From assembly GCA_029203105.1 (NCBI GenBank), contig CP119318.1, positions 3,734,501 through 3,798,500 of the forward strand: a DNA stretch of 64,000 nt, read 5' to 3'. Positions 1 to 9,001 of this stretch are shown here, piece by piece. A program made the translations under genes and the position numbers. Below the pieces are notes generated by a model. It searched no databases and was not told the origin of the DNA. It worked only from the letters and a program-made list of their open reading frames with translations. This DNA comes from Candidatus Kaistia colombiensis (lineage in GTDB: Bacteria > Pseudomonadota > Alphaproteobacteria > Rhizobiales > Kaistiaceae). Numbering within the stretch: the first letter of the stretch is position 1; each line of letters opens with the position of its first letter.

Positions 1-305
1 TCAACCTTCGGGCCGAAAACATGCTTAACGCGCCTTGGTTTCGGCCAATCTCGGCCGCAGACAAGAACGAGCGAGACCACGCAAAGCCGATTATCCCTCT
101 CGGATTGGCTATCTGTGTGGCCAAATTGTCATTGCGGCAAAACGCGAAAGTAACCAGTAAGAACAGATATCATTCTTATTGGATCGCGCCGCCAGGGCGT
201 CGGCGGATTCGAACCAATCGAGACAATCGGGTTCGGATACGCGCCGTCAGGGCGTTCCGGTTTTAATTGGGTTTCTCCCAGCATGATGATGAAAAGGAAC
301 AGGCT
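1..305. other. Intergenic leader, no gene recognised
   Basis: No reading frame here has a recognisable domain or a convincing ribosome binding site. The stretch is less GC-rich than the genes and presumably carries the promoter of the L,D-transpeptidase gene that follows. I cannot assign specific -35/-10 boxes. The window edge cuts whatever lies upstream. Confidence 0.5.
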
Positions 306-1139
306 TTGAACGAGACGAAGCCTCTCAAGACGGCGGGAAAGCTCAGCCGTCGGGTATTCATGATCGGCCTGCCAATCGCCCTCGCGGCCTGCCAGACCTC
401 GCAGCCGGGCGGCCCTGTGGCCAGCACGAGTGGCATGGACGGCGGCGCCCCGGTGATCGACCAGGGCTTCGCGTCGATGTACGGCCCGATCGCGGATGAG
501 CCGTTCCCGATCTCCTCCATCGACCTGGGCAAGATCAACCCGCGCTACTACCGCCAGGTGGTGGATCTGCCGTCCGAGATCGATGCCCAGCCTGGCACGA
601 TCGTCATCGATCCCTACAATCATTTTCTCTATCTCGCCTTCGAGAACGGCAAGGCGCTGCGCTACGGCGTCGGCGTCGGACGCGATGGCTTCGCCTGGTC
701 GGGCGACGCGACCATCCGGTCCAAGCAGCAATGGCCGAAGTGGCATCCGCCCAAGGAAATGCAGGCCCGCGATCCCGCCGCCGCCAAGTGGCCGGAAGGC
801 ATGCCCGGCGGCCCCGGCAATCCGCTCGGCGCCCGCGCGCTCTATCTCTACCAGGGCAAGGTCGACACGCTGTACCGCATCCACGGCACCACCCAGCCCT
901 GGTCGATCGGCAAGTCGCTCTCGTCCGGCTGCATCCGCATGATGAACCAGGACATCATCGACCTCTACAGCCGCGCTCCCATCGGCACCAAGGTCAAGGT
1001 TCTGGGCAACGCCACGCCGGATCCGGTCGCGGTCTACAAGTCCAAGGGCGGCGCTCGCCCGGACCCGGTCAACCAGGCAGCGGCCCCGGCGGGCTACTAC
1101 GGCTCCGAGCCGACCCCTCCGGCCGGTATCAAGAGCTGA
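306..1139 (+). CDS. L,D-transpeptidase (YkuD domain), lipoprotein
   Basis: A 277-residue YkuD-family enzyme, expected to form 3-3 peptidoglycan cross-links or attach proteins to peptidoglycan in the periplasm. The N-terminus has a twin Arg (residues 15-16, SRRVF), a hydrophobic stretch and a lipobox LAAC with Cys29, so it looks like a lipoprotein, possibly Tat-exported. The catalytic signature HGT...SSGCIRM is intact, with the nucleophile at about Cys209. The C-terminal tail is Pro/Ala-rich. I chose the TTG at 306 because AAGGA lies 7 nt upstream; an in-frame TTG at 267 lacks such a site and no ATG precedes the signal peptide. A strong terminator follows. The exact physiological reaction is inferred from the family. 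Confidence 0.9.
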   Translation: MNETKPLKTAGKLSRRVFMIGLPIALAACQTSQPGGPVASTSGMDGGAPVIDQGFASMYGPIADEPFPISSIDLGKINPRYYRQVVDLPSEIDAQPGTIVIDPYNHFLYLAFENGKALRYGVGVGRDGFAWSGDATIRSKQQWPKWHPPKEMQARDPAAAKWPEGMPGGPGNPLGARALYLYQGKVDTLYRIHGTTQPWSIGKSLSSGCIRMMNQDIIDLYSRAPIGTKVKVLGNATPDPVAVYKSKGGARPDPVNQAAAPAGYYGSEPTPPAGIKS

Positions 1140-1164
1140 TCCATCCGACATCGGGATGAATACG

Positions 1165-1191
1165 AAAAGGCCCTCCACCGGAGGGCCTTTT
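1165..1191 (+). terminator. Rho-independent terminator after L,D-transpeptidase
   Basis: A perfect 12-bp stem (AAAAGGCCCTCC with its complement) closes on an ACC loop and is followed by TTTT-C-TTTT. It sits 25 nt past the transpeptidase stop. The AAAA on the 5' side makes it able to act in both directions, so it could also end the convergent nadE transcript. Confidence 0.9.
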
Positions 1192-1256
1192 CTTTTGCGC
1201 GATGTTCAAAGTTCGTGCGGCGGAGCCCGACCGTGCCGGCTCCGGCGTCCCGGAAG

Positions 1257-2933
1257 TCAGGCGCGGTCGCGGAACTTGTTGGTGATCGGGTAGCGGCGGT
1301 CGCGGCCGAAGTTGCGGGCGGTGATCTTGACGCCGGGCGCGGCCTGGCGGCGCTTGTATTCGGCAAGGTAGAGCAGCCGCTCGACCTTCTTCACCGTCTC
1401 GCGGCGTGGCCGCGGGCGATCACGTCGTCACCGGCATCTTCCTGCTCGACGAGGCTCTCAGGATGTCGTCGAGCGCTTCGTAGGGCGGCAGCGAATCCTG
1501 GTCCGTCTGGCTTCGGCGCAAGCTCGGCCGTCGGCGGCTTGGTCATGATGCGCTCGGGAATGACGTCGCCGGATGGGCCCGAGCGCGCCTTCCGGCACAT
1601 TCGCGTTGCGCCAGCGCGCAGCTCGGAAGACCTCCGTCTTGTAGAGATCCTTGATCGGATTGAAGCCGCCGTTCATGTCGCCATAGAGCGTGGCGTAGCC
1701 GACCGACATTTCCGCTCTTGTTGCCGGTCGTCACGACCATGCCGCCGAACTTGTTCGAATCGCCATGAGGATCGTGCCGCGCACGCGCGACTGCAGGTTC
1801 TCTTCCGTGATATCGCGCATGCGTGCCGGCGAAAGGTCCTTCAGGCTCCATGAAGCCGTCGACCGGTCGGCTCGATCGGCAATCTTGTCGTAGCGCATGC
1901 CGAGCGCTTGCGCGCAGGCCGGCGCATCGCTGCAGGCTTTCCTGCGACGTGTAGTCGACGGCAGCATCACGCAGTGGACGCGCTGGGCGCCCAGCGCATC
2001 GACGGCGATGGCCGCCACGAGCGCCGAATCGATGCCGCCGGAGAGGCCGAGCACGACGCCCGGGAAGCCGTTCTTGTCGACGTAATCGCGTCAGGCCGAG
2101 GACGCAGGCGTGATAAGCCGCGCTCGTCGCCTTCGGAGAGCTTCGCACCTCGCCCCTTCTCGCCAGCGCCATCCGCGGCGGATTTCGTCCACTCGGTCAG
2201 AACGAGCGCTTCGCGCCAGGCCGGAAGTTGCACAGGCGAGCGTGCCGTCGGCGTTGAGCACGAAGGATGCACCATCGAACACGAGCTCGTCCTGGCCGCC
2301 GACCTGGTTGAGATAGGCGAGCGGCAGGCCGCTTTCCGTCACGCGCGCGACGACGACGTTCATGCGCTTGTCGGGCTTGCGCGCCAGTCGAACGGCGAAC
2401 CGTTCGGCGACATCAGGATTCGCCGCGCCGGTTTCGGCGAGCGTCTCGACGACTTCCGGCGCTCCAGATGTCTTCGCAGATCGGCACGCCGATCCGCACG
2501 CCGCGCAGCCGTTCAAGGGCCCGGCATCGCGGCCCTCGGCGAAAACGCGCTTTTCGTCGAACACGCCGTAGTTCGGCAGCTCGACCTTGAAGCGTCGTCG
2601 CCTGGATGCGGCCGCCATCGAGCAGCGCCACGGCGTTATAGAGCTTGCCGTCCTGCGCCCAGGCAGGCCGATCAGCACGGCCGGGCCGCCATCGGCGGTA
2701 TCGGCGGCGATCGCCTCGCAAGCGGCGCGGCAGGCCTCCTGGAAGGCCGGCTTCAGGACCAGGTCTTCCGGCGGATAGGCCGACAGGAACAGTTCGCTGA
2801 ACATGACGACGTCGGCGCGGCCGGCCGCCGCGGTCGCGCGCGCCGCGCGCGCCTTGGCGAGATTGCCGGCGATGTCGCCGACAATCGGATTGATCTGGGC
2901 AAGAGCGATGCGGAGCGTGTCGGGGCGGGTCAT
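1257..2933 (-). pseudogene. nadE: Glutamine-dependent NAD+ synthetase, multiply frameshifted
   Basis: The complete length of an NadE gene is recognisable, but the reading frame changes many times. The N-terminal nitrilase-type glutaminase domain starts at 2933 (MTRPDTLRIALAQINPIVGD). Pieces containing VELPNYGVFDEKRVFAEGRD and PICEDIW follow in other frames. The synthetase part with the P-loop-like LGLSGGIDSALVAAIAVDAL begins near 2054, and the usual C-terminus (KITARNFGRDRRYPI...NKFRDRA, stop at 1257) is in yet another frame. NadE makes NAD+ from deamido-NAD+ using glutamine and is normally essential. All domains are present in the correct order with no large deletion, so sequencing error is more likely than decay. 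If the indels are real, this is a dead gene and NAD synthesis would need another enzyme. Confidence 0.85.
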
Positions 2934-3021
2934 GATCTGCCTTTACCGCGCCGCCATAGCGGCGGCAACGGGAAGTCGACGGCAGATCAGAAAACCTCCG
3001 GCCAGTCGCCCGCTCCGGCGT

Positions 3022-3816
3022 CTAGCCGAAGCGATACATATCCATCGAGAGCGCCGAATATTCGTAGGAATTGTGGATGCGCTCACCCTTCGCGCCCGCG
3101 CCCGCCGCGCCGAGCGCGACGAAGAACGGCATGAAGTGATCGTCTTCCGGATGCGCCAGCACGGCATGCGGCGCCCGGGCACGATAGTCGACCAGCGCAT
3201 CGGCATCGCCAGCCGCCGCCGTCTCGGCCACCCAATCGGCGAATTCGCGCGCCCAGGCGACGGGCTCGGCCTCGACCGCCGGCATGCCGCCTGGATTGCG
3301 GAACAGGACGCGCAGATTATGCGTCGCCGCTCCCGTGCCGATCACCAGCACATTCTCCTCGCGCAGCGCGGCGATGGCCCGGCCGAGCGCATAATGATGC
3401 GCCGCGTCGCGATGCGGCTGGATCGACAGCTGCACCAGCGGCACATCCGCATCCGGCCAGACCAGCGATAGCGGGATCCAGGTGCCGTGATCGAAACCGC
3501 GCTTCGGCGCGACATCGACCGGCAGGCCGGCGGTGCGCAGTTGTTCGGCGACCTCGGCCGCCACGGCGGCATCGCCCGGCGCCGGATAATTGATCTCGTA
3601 GAGCGGCTTCGGGAATCCGCGAAAGTCATAGATCATCTCGGGATGCGGGTCGGAGACGACGGTCGGCCGCTCGGTCTCGAAATGGGCCGAGACAACGAGA
3701 ACGGCGCGCGGACGATCAACGGTCGAGGCGAAAGTCTGCAGGAAGCGATGCGCCGGCGTGTCCGTCAGCGCCAGCATCGGCGAACCATGCGACAGGAAGA
3801 AGGTGGGAAGCGACAT
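3022..3816 (-). CDS. Extradiol ring-cleavage dioxygenase, LigB/DODA (YgiD) family
   Basis: A 264-residue class III extradiol dioxygenase of the 4,5-DOPA-dioxygenase/YgiD type. It uses a non-haem metal to open catecholic rings; the true substrate is unknown. Visible family features are the N-terminal FLSHGSPML, VSAHFET, the KRGFDHGTWIPL motif, IGTGAATHNL and the C-terminal HPEDDHFMPFFVALGAA. The His residues in these motifs match those that bind metal in the family. The start at 3816 has AAGGA upstream, while an in-frame ATG 9 codons earlier would place the fold late. It is a single gene between nadE and the TetR regulator and need not belong to either. Confidence 0.88.
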   Translation of the reverse strand: MSLPTFFLSHGSPMLALTDTPAHRFLQTFASTVDRPRAVLVVSAHFETERPTVVSDPHPEMIYDFRGFPKPLYEINYPAPGDAAVAAEVAEQLRTAGLPVDVAPKRGFDHGTWIPLSLVWPDADVPLVQLSIQPHRDAAHHYALGRAIAALREENVLVIGTGAATHNLRVLFRNPGGMPAVEAEPVAWAREFADWVAETAAAGDADALVDYRARAPHAVLAHPEDDHFMPFFVALGAAGAGAKGERIHNSYEYSALSMDMYRFG

Positions 3817-3929
3817 CGGACTATCCTTTGCGTGTTGATCCAAAGGTAGTCCCGGCCGGCTTCAGCCAGAAGATGCACAATGAAGCACGCAGTGTTCAAT
3901 CCACGTGACCAATACCGCAAATGCCGCCA

Positions 3930-4550
3930 TCAGGTCGCGAGGCTGGCGGCGATCATCCGGTCCGCCGCGACCGCGAGCGAGCGCGATGGCCCGCCCTCTC
4001 CGAACAGCTGGCCGGTCATGAACGCGCCCTCGATCAGAAGCAGCAGCCCGTCGCCCAGCATTTCCGGCTCCGCCGCGCCCATGGCGCGCGCAAGCTCGAT
4101 CAAGCGGCGGCGCAGCTCATGCTTGTTCTCGATCGCAACGATCCGAGCGGGGTTGTCCTTGTCCGGATATTCGACGACGGCGTTGGTCATGCCGCAGCCG
4201 CGATAATCGGCGCTCTGCGCCCGCTGGCCGATCCGGGTCAGGAACCCCATCAGCTGCGCCCGCGGGTCGTCGGGGTGCTTGGCCATGTCGGCGTCGAAAC
4301 GCGCCCAGAATTCGGCGTCGTAGTCGCGGAGATAGGCGGCCGCCAGCTCGTCCTTGGAGACGAAATTGCGATAGAGGCTGGGCTTGGTGACCCCGGCCCG
4401 CGTCACGATCTCGTCGATGCCGACGGCGCGGATGCCCTGTCGATAGAAGAGTTCGCGCACAGTCGCGCGAATACGGTCCTTGGCGCGCGGCGGCACCTCT
4501 GCGGTCGCCTTTCCGGCCTGCGTCGCCGGACGATCGTCACTACCTGTCAA
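3930..4550 (-). CDS. TetR/AcrR family transcriptional repressor
   Basis: About 206 residues with a TetR DNA-binding domain at the N-terminus (RATVRELFYRQGIRAVGIDEI...VTKPSLYRNFVSKDELAAAYL) and a helical ligand-binding C-terminus (GCGMTNAVVEYPD...LLLIEGAFMTGQLFGEGGP). No ATG precedes the helix-turn-helix in this frame. The TTG at 4550 has GGAGAGG 5 nt upstream and is the best start; another TTG at 4607 is possible and would add 19 residues. It is divergent from an MFS transporter, with a candidate inverted repeat between them. This is the usual arrangement for a local repressor of an efflux or uptake gene. The ligand is unknown. Confidence 0.85.
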   Translation of the reverse strand: MTGSDDRPATQAGKATAEVPPRAKDRIRATVRELFYRQGIRAVGIDEIVTRAGVTKPSLYRNFVSKDELAAAYLRDYDAEFWARFDADMAKHPDDPRAQLMGFLTRIGQRAQSADYRGCGMTNAVVEYPDKDNPARIVAIENKHELRRRLIELARAMGAAEPEMLGDGLLLLIEGAFMTGQLFGEGGPSRSLAVAADRMIAASLAT

Positions 4551-4578
4551 AACTTCCTCTCCCGAGCCGCTTGACGAT

Positions 4579-4629
4579 GTAACTGAACGGTACGTATCAT
4601 GACTCAATCAGAACGGAACGGTCAGTAAC
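4579..4629. promoter_or_regulatory. Candidate TetR operator, imperfect inverted repeat
   Basis: Half-sites GTAACTGA (4579-4586) and TCAGTAAC (4622-4629) are inverted with respect to each other and flank the divergent TetR/MFS start region. ACGG/CGGT bases sit inside each arm. The spacing is wide for a single dimer, so two operators are also possible. This is pattern only; binding is inferred from gene arrangement. Confidence 0.3.
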
Positions 4630-5902
4630 ATGAATATGGTCCGCCGACGGCCTTTTGGCCAGAACTATGCCTTCGTCGTCGCCGGCGTCATCTTCGCTGC
4701 CTGCTGGCCGGCGCGGGATTGCGCGCCGCGCCCGGCGTGATGATGCTGCCGATCGAATCCGCCTTCGGCTGGAGCCGCGAGACGATCTCGCTCGCCGCCG
4801 CCATCGGCATCTTCCTCTATGGCCTGACCGGCCCCTTCGCCGCCGCGCTGATGCAGAGCTTCGGCATCCGCCAGACGCTGATGTGCGCGCTGATCCTGAT
4901 GTCGCTCTCGACCGGCCTCAGCGTCTTCATGACGCGCCCTGGCAATACGTCGCCACCTGGGGCGTCCTTTCCGGCGTCGCCTCCGGCTCCGTCGCCATGG
5001 TGCTCGGCGCCACGGTGGTGAACCGCTGGTTCGTCACCAATCGCGGCCTGATGATGGGCCTGCTGACGGCGAGCACCGCGACCGGCACGCTGATCTTCCT
5101 GCCCGGCATGGCTGCGCTGGCGCAATGGGGCGGCTGGCAGGCGATCGTCGTCGACGGTCGCTGTCGTTTCCGCCGTCCTCGTGCCGGTCGCCTACTTCTT
5201 CGTGCCCGAGCGGCCGCAAGATATCGGCCAGCGCCCCTATGGCGCGGCGGAGGGCGACCTGCCGCCGACCGGCCCGCAGGGCAGCGCGCTCGCCAACGCC
5301 TTCAACGCACTGTTCGAGGCGGCCCGCACCAAGACGTTCTGGTATCTGTTCGCCACCTTCTTCATCTGCGGCTTCACCACCAACGGCCTCGTCGGCACGC
5401 ATATGATCGCCTTCTGCGGCGATATGGGCATGCCGGAGTCCAGGCGGCCAGCCTGCTCGCCCTGATGGGGCTGTTCGACCTGTTCGGCACCACCGCTTCC
5501 GGCTGGCTGACCGACCGCTACGATCCGCGCAAGCTGCTGTTCGTCTACTATGCGCTGCGCGGCATCTCGCTGATGTTCCTGCCCTTCACCGACTTCAATC
5601 TTTACAGCCTGTCGATCTTCGCGGTGTTCTACGGCCTCGACTGGATCGCGACGGTGCCGCCGACCGTGAAGCTCGCCAACGAAGCCTTCGGCGACCGCAA
5701 GGCCCCGATCGTCTTCGGCTGGATCGCGGCCGGCCACCAACTCGGCGCCGCCTCCGCCGCCTATTTCGCCGGCTACATGCGCACGGCGCAGGGCAACTAT
5801 CTCGACGCCTTCATCATCGCGGGCGCCACCGGCATCATCGCCGCGCTCCTGTCGCTGATGATCGGCCGCCGCAAGAGCGCGCCCCAGTTGGCAACGGCCT
5901 GA
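4630..5902 (+). pseudogene. MFS transporter, about four frameshifts
   Basis: The whole length of a 12-helix major facilitator protein can be read, but only by changing frame near 4695, 4940, 5165 and 5445. Recognisable segments are MNMVRRRPFGQNYAFVV at the N-terminus, an early helix with GVMMLPIESAFGWSRETISL, GLMMGLLTASTATGTLIFLPG, and GWLTDRYDPRKLLFVYYALRG in the second half. The sites that can be inspected look like loss of a base in a short homopolymer (for example CCCC to CCC before the Trp codon near 4940). The family resembles oxalate/formate-type or uncharacterised MFS proteins and the substrate is unknown. It is divergent from a TetR gene and probably controlled by it. Confidence 0.8.
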
Positions 5903-6027
5903 CCTCGCGTCCTTCGACGAATATTGCAGTTTTGGGCATGCCCATTCGCACGTTTCGCGTGTAGAAGGTGGGTTTGGCTCATGACCCTTCGCATGAACCA
6001 ACCCACACAAATTCTATGAGGTCGACT

Positions 6028-6516
6028 ATGTCGAATCTGCACAAGGCTCTTATCGCCGCCGTTGTCTCCGTTGCGGCCGTCCTCCCGATGGCGACGACCG
6101 CCCAGGCCGCCGTGAAGACCGGAGTGCTGACCTGCCACGTCTCGGCTGGCGTCGGCCTGATCTTCGGCTCGCGCCGCAATGTCGAATGCGAGTACCGCTC
6201 CCGTCGTGGCACCACGGAGTTCTACAACGGCCGCATCGACCGCGTCGGCCTCGACGTCGGCGTCACCCGCAACAGCGTGATCGTCTGGAACGTGTTCGAG
6301 CCAACCCGTCGCCATGGCGACCTCTCGGGCCGCTACACGGGCGCGACCGCACAGGCAACGGTCGGCGTCGGCCTCGGCGCCAACATCCTCGTCGGCGGCG
6401 GCGAGAACAGCATCGCCCTGCAGCCGCTGTCGGTGACCGCCCAGACCGGCCTCAATCTCGCGGCCGGCGTCAGCTCGCTGCACCTGACCCGCGCCAAGGC
6501 GCCCGCGCGCCGCTAG
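6028..6516 (+). CDS. DUF992 secreted protein
   Basis: A 162-residue protein with a cleavable signal peptide (cleavage expected after TTAQA) followed by a DUF992 domain. Typical features are VKTGVLTCHVSAGVGLIFGS, a conserved second Cys (VECEY), YNGRIDRVGLDVGVT, and a glycine-rich C-terminus with GANILVGGGENSIALQPLSV. The function of DUF992 is not known; the family is common in Hyphomicrobiales and the two Cys could form a disulfide in the periplasm. The start at 6028 has GAGG 6 nt upstream; an ATG four codons earlier is less well placed. Its TAG stop lies in a dispersed repeat. Confidence 0.85.
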   Translation: MSNLHKALIAAVVSVAAVLPMATTAQAAVKTGVLTCHVSAGVGLIFGSRRNVECEYRSRRGTTEFYNGRIDRVGLDVGVTRNSVIVWNVFEPTRRHGDLSGRYTGATAQATVGVGLGANILVGGGENSIALQPLSVTAQTGLNLAAGVSSLHLTRAKAPARR

Positions 6517-6570
6517 AGCGCGTTTTCTTCACGCGATCGGGCGGGTATCCACTTCGCTCGAAAGCGCTCC
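6514..6570 (-). repeat. Dispersed intergenic repeat, copy 1 (diverged)
   Basis: A ~55-bp element whose core reads CGAGCGAAGTGGATACC followed by GCGTGAAGAAAACGCG on the minus strand. Its outer TAGAGCG supplies the stop codon of the DUF992 gene. This copy differs from the other two near the middle (CGCCCGATCG instead of GGTT). Confidence 0.85.
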
Positions 6571-6633
6571 AAAAGAAAACTGGCGCGCGCCAAGGCACGC
6601 GCCAGAACAAGATTTCCAGCCGGCCAGCGCGCC

Positions 6634-8019
6634 TCAGAGGCCCGCAACGGCCCGATGCTGGACGACGCCCTGGCGGCTGGTCTTCAGCAACTGGGCAACG
6701 AGGAAGGCCAGCTCCAGCGCCTGGTCGGCGTTGAGGCGCGGGTCGCAATGGGTGTGGTAGCGGTCCGACAAATCCTCGTCACTGATGGCGCGGGCGCCGC
6801 CCGTGCATTCGGTGACGTTCTTGCCGGTCATCTCGATATGGATGCCGCCCGGGAACGTGCCCTCGGCCTGGTGCACGTCGAAGAAGCTCTTCACTTCCTT
6901 GAGGATCAGGTCGAACGGCCGCGTCTTGTAGCCGCTCGAAGCCTTGATCGTGTTGCCGTGCATCGGGTCGCAGGACCAGACGACCGAACGCCCTTCCTTC
7001 TCGACGGCGCGGATCAGCTGCGGCAGGTGATCGAACACCTTGTTGGCGCCGAAGCGGCAGATCAGCGTCAGGCGGCCCGGCTCATTGTCAGGATTGAGCA
7101 GATCGATCAGCTGCAGCAGGCCGTCGCCGGTCAGAGACGGGCCGCATTTCAGGCCGATCGGGTTCTTCACGCCGCGCATATATTCGACATGCGCGTGATC
7201 CGGCTGGCGGGTGCGGTCGCCGATCCAGAGCATGTGGCCGGAGGTGGCGTACCAGTCGCCGGTCGTCGAATCGACGCGGGTCATCGCCTGCTCGTAGCCG
7301 AGCAGCAGCGCCTCATGCGAGGTGAAGAAATCGGTCGAGCGCAGCGACGGCGTGCTGTCCGGATCGACGCCGCAGGCGCGCATGAACGCCATCGACTCGG
7401 AGATGCGGTCGGCGATCTCCTGGTAGTGATGGCCCTGCGGGCTGTCCTTGACGAAGCCGAGCATCCACTGATGCACGTGCTCCAGATTGGCGTAGCCGCC
7501 CTGGGCGAAGGCGCGCAGCAGGTTCAGCGTCGCGGCCGACTGGCGGTAGGAATCCTCGATCCGGCGCGGATCGGGCATGCGCGCTTCGGGCGTGAACTCG
7601 ATGCCGTTGATGTTGTCGCCGCGATAGCTCGGCAGTTCGACGCCGTTGATCGTCTCGGTCGGCGCCGAGCGCGGCTTGGCGAACTGGCCGGCGATGCGGC
7701 CGACCTTCACCACCGGCATGGAGCCGGCAAAGGTCAGGACGACGGCCATCTGCAGGAAGACACGGAAGAAATCGCGGATGTTGTCCGGGTGGTGCTCCAT
7801 GAAGCTCTCGGCGCAATCACCGCCCTGGAGCAGGAAGCTCTCGCCACGCGACACGGCAGCCAGGCTCTTCTTGAGCTTGCGCGCTTCACCGGCGAAGACG
7901 AGCGGCGGGTAGCTCGAAAGCCGTCCCTCGACTGCGGCGAGCGCCGCTGCATCCTGATAGTCCGGCACCTGCTGGATGGGCTTCGACCGCCAGCTGTCCG
8001 GCTTCCAACTCGTCTTCAT
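6634..8019 (-). CDS. 3-deoxy-7-phosphoheptulonate synthase, class II
   Basis: A 461-residue class II (plant-type) DAHP synthase, the first enzyme of the shikimate pathway, joining phosphoenolpyruvate and erythrose 4-phosphate. Signatures are the N-terminal KTSWKPDSWRSKPIQQVPDY, the metal-binding Cys in LLQGGDCAESF, KVGRIAGQFAKPRS, KCGPSLTGDGLLQLIDLLNP and a C-terminal HIEMTGKNVTECTGG. The length is typical. The ATG at 8019 matches the conserved N-terminus of the family and has GGAG upstream; an extension to 8079 is not conserved. It stands alone here rather than with other aro genes. Confidence 0.95.
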   Translation of the reverse strand: MKTSWKPDSWRSKPIQQVPDYQDAAALAAVEGRLSSYPPLVFAGEARKLKKSLAAVSRGESFLLQGGDCAESFMEHHPDNIRDFFRVFLQMAVVLTFAGSMPVVKVGRIAGQFAKPRSAPTETINGVELPSYRGDNINGIEFTPEARMPDPRRIEDSYRQSAATLNLLRAFAQGGYANLEHVHQWMLGFVKDSPQGHHYQEIADRISESMAFMRACGVDPDSTPSLRSTDFFTSHEALLLGYEQAMTRVDSTTGDWYATSGHMLWIGDRTRQPDHAHVEYMRGVKNPIGLKCGPSLTGDGLLQLIDLLNPDNEPGRLTLICRFGANKVFDHLPQLIRAVEKEGRSVVWSCDPMHGNTIKASSGYKTRPFDLILKEVKSFFDVHQAEGTFPGGIHIEMTGKNVTECTGGARAISDEDLSDRYHTHCDPRLNADQALELAFLVAQLLKTSRQGVVQHRAVAGL

Positions 8020-8156
8020 CGTCGTCACTCCACACCCCTGCCCGCCTTCGCGCTTGCTTTCGCGCGCGACGGACCTCATCGGGTCTCGAAAGGTGCGGTC
8101 TTATACACGCATGCTTCGCGCGAGGCCACCGGAGAGGAACGCGCGTCATCGCCCGT

Positions 8157-8975
8157 TTAGAAGAGCGACGCGGCCCAATGCCAGAGCCGGTCCTTGAGGC
8201 GGACAAAGGCGGGCGGCGGCAGGATTTGCGGCGGATTGGCCGATTTGGCGCCGTCCGGCACCAGCCGCGACATCCAGATTTCGCCATCCGTGTAGTAGGG
8301 ATCGCCCTCGCCGTTACGCCCGGTCACGGTCGGACCGATGCCGGTGATTTGATAGCTCGCCTCGACCATGCCGGCCTTCTGCAGATCACCGGTCAGAAGA
8401 TCCCGGATCGCGTCGATGTCGGGGCCGATATGATGGGTCACCTGGCCGGTGTCGTGGCTGAGGCCGACGCCGCGATCAAAGGTGGCCGAGCCAAGCCATA
8501 CCGGGCGATCCTCAGCGCCCTTGTCGAGCACATGCCAGAAGCGGACGTGATCGCGCTTGTCGGCGCTGGTGCCGACCGGCTTTTCGAAGGCGAAATCCTC
8601 GCGCCGGCCGTCATAGAAGAGCGGGCTGACCGGCGCATCGTGATAGGGCCGGTCGAGCACGACGCTGCCGACGATCTCGATGCTGGAACGCAGCGTGATC
8701 GGATCGGCCGGATACCAGCCGGCCGCCTGCATCGCGCGCAGCACATCTTCCTTGCCGCCGACGAGGCCTACATTGAGCGGGTCGCCCGGGATCCCCTGCT
8801 TCGTATGGGTCACCATCGGTCGATCGGCAAGGCCGGGTTGACGCTCGTGATGCGTCCAGGCGATGGGCAGCGCGATATAGGCGGCAAGCCCATAGAGCGC
8901 CAGCACGACGACAATGCCCGTGGCCAGATTGCGCGGCCTCAACCGACTGGGAAGCCCTGTGTTCGCTGGTGCCAT
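8157..8975 (-). CDS. Membrane-anchored LssY C-terminal domain protein
   Basis: 272 residues with one N-terminal transmembrane helix (about residues 20-42) followed by an LssY_C domain, recognised from RPYHDAPVSPLFYDGR, DFAFEKPVGTSADKRDHVRFW and WLGSATFDRGVGLS. Most of the protein should face the periplasm. LssY_C occurs alone or fused to PAP2 phosphatases, and its activity is not established. The start at 8975 has GGGGATGAG upstream. It has no obvious functional partner: DAHP synthase lies downstream and the XRE regulator upstream on the same strand. Confidence 0.82.
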   Translation of the reverse strand: MAPANTGLPSRLRPRNLATGIVVVLALYGLAAYIALPIAWTHHERQPGLADRPMVTHTKQGIPGDPLNVGLVGGKEDVLRAMQAAGWYPADPITLRSSIEIVGSVVLDRPYHDAPVSPLFYDGRREDFAFEKPVGTSADKRDHVRFWHVLDKGAEDRPVWLGSATFDRGVGLSHDTGQVTHHIGPDIDAIRDLLTGDLQKAGMVEASYQITGIGPTVTGRNGEGDPYYTDGEIWMSRLVPDGAKSANPPQILPPPAFVRLKDRLWHWAASLF

Positions 8976-9001
8976 TACTCATCCCCATGGAATGGCGCGC
9001 A

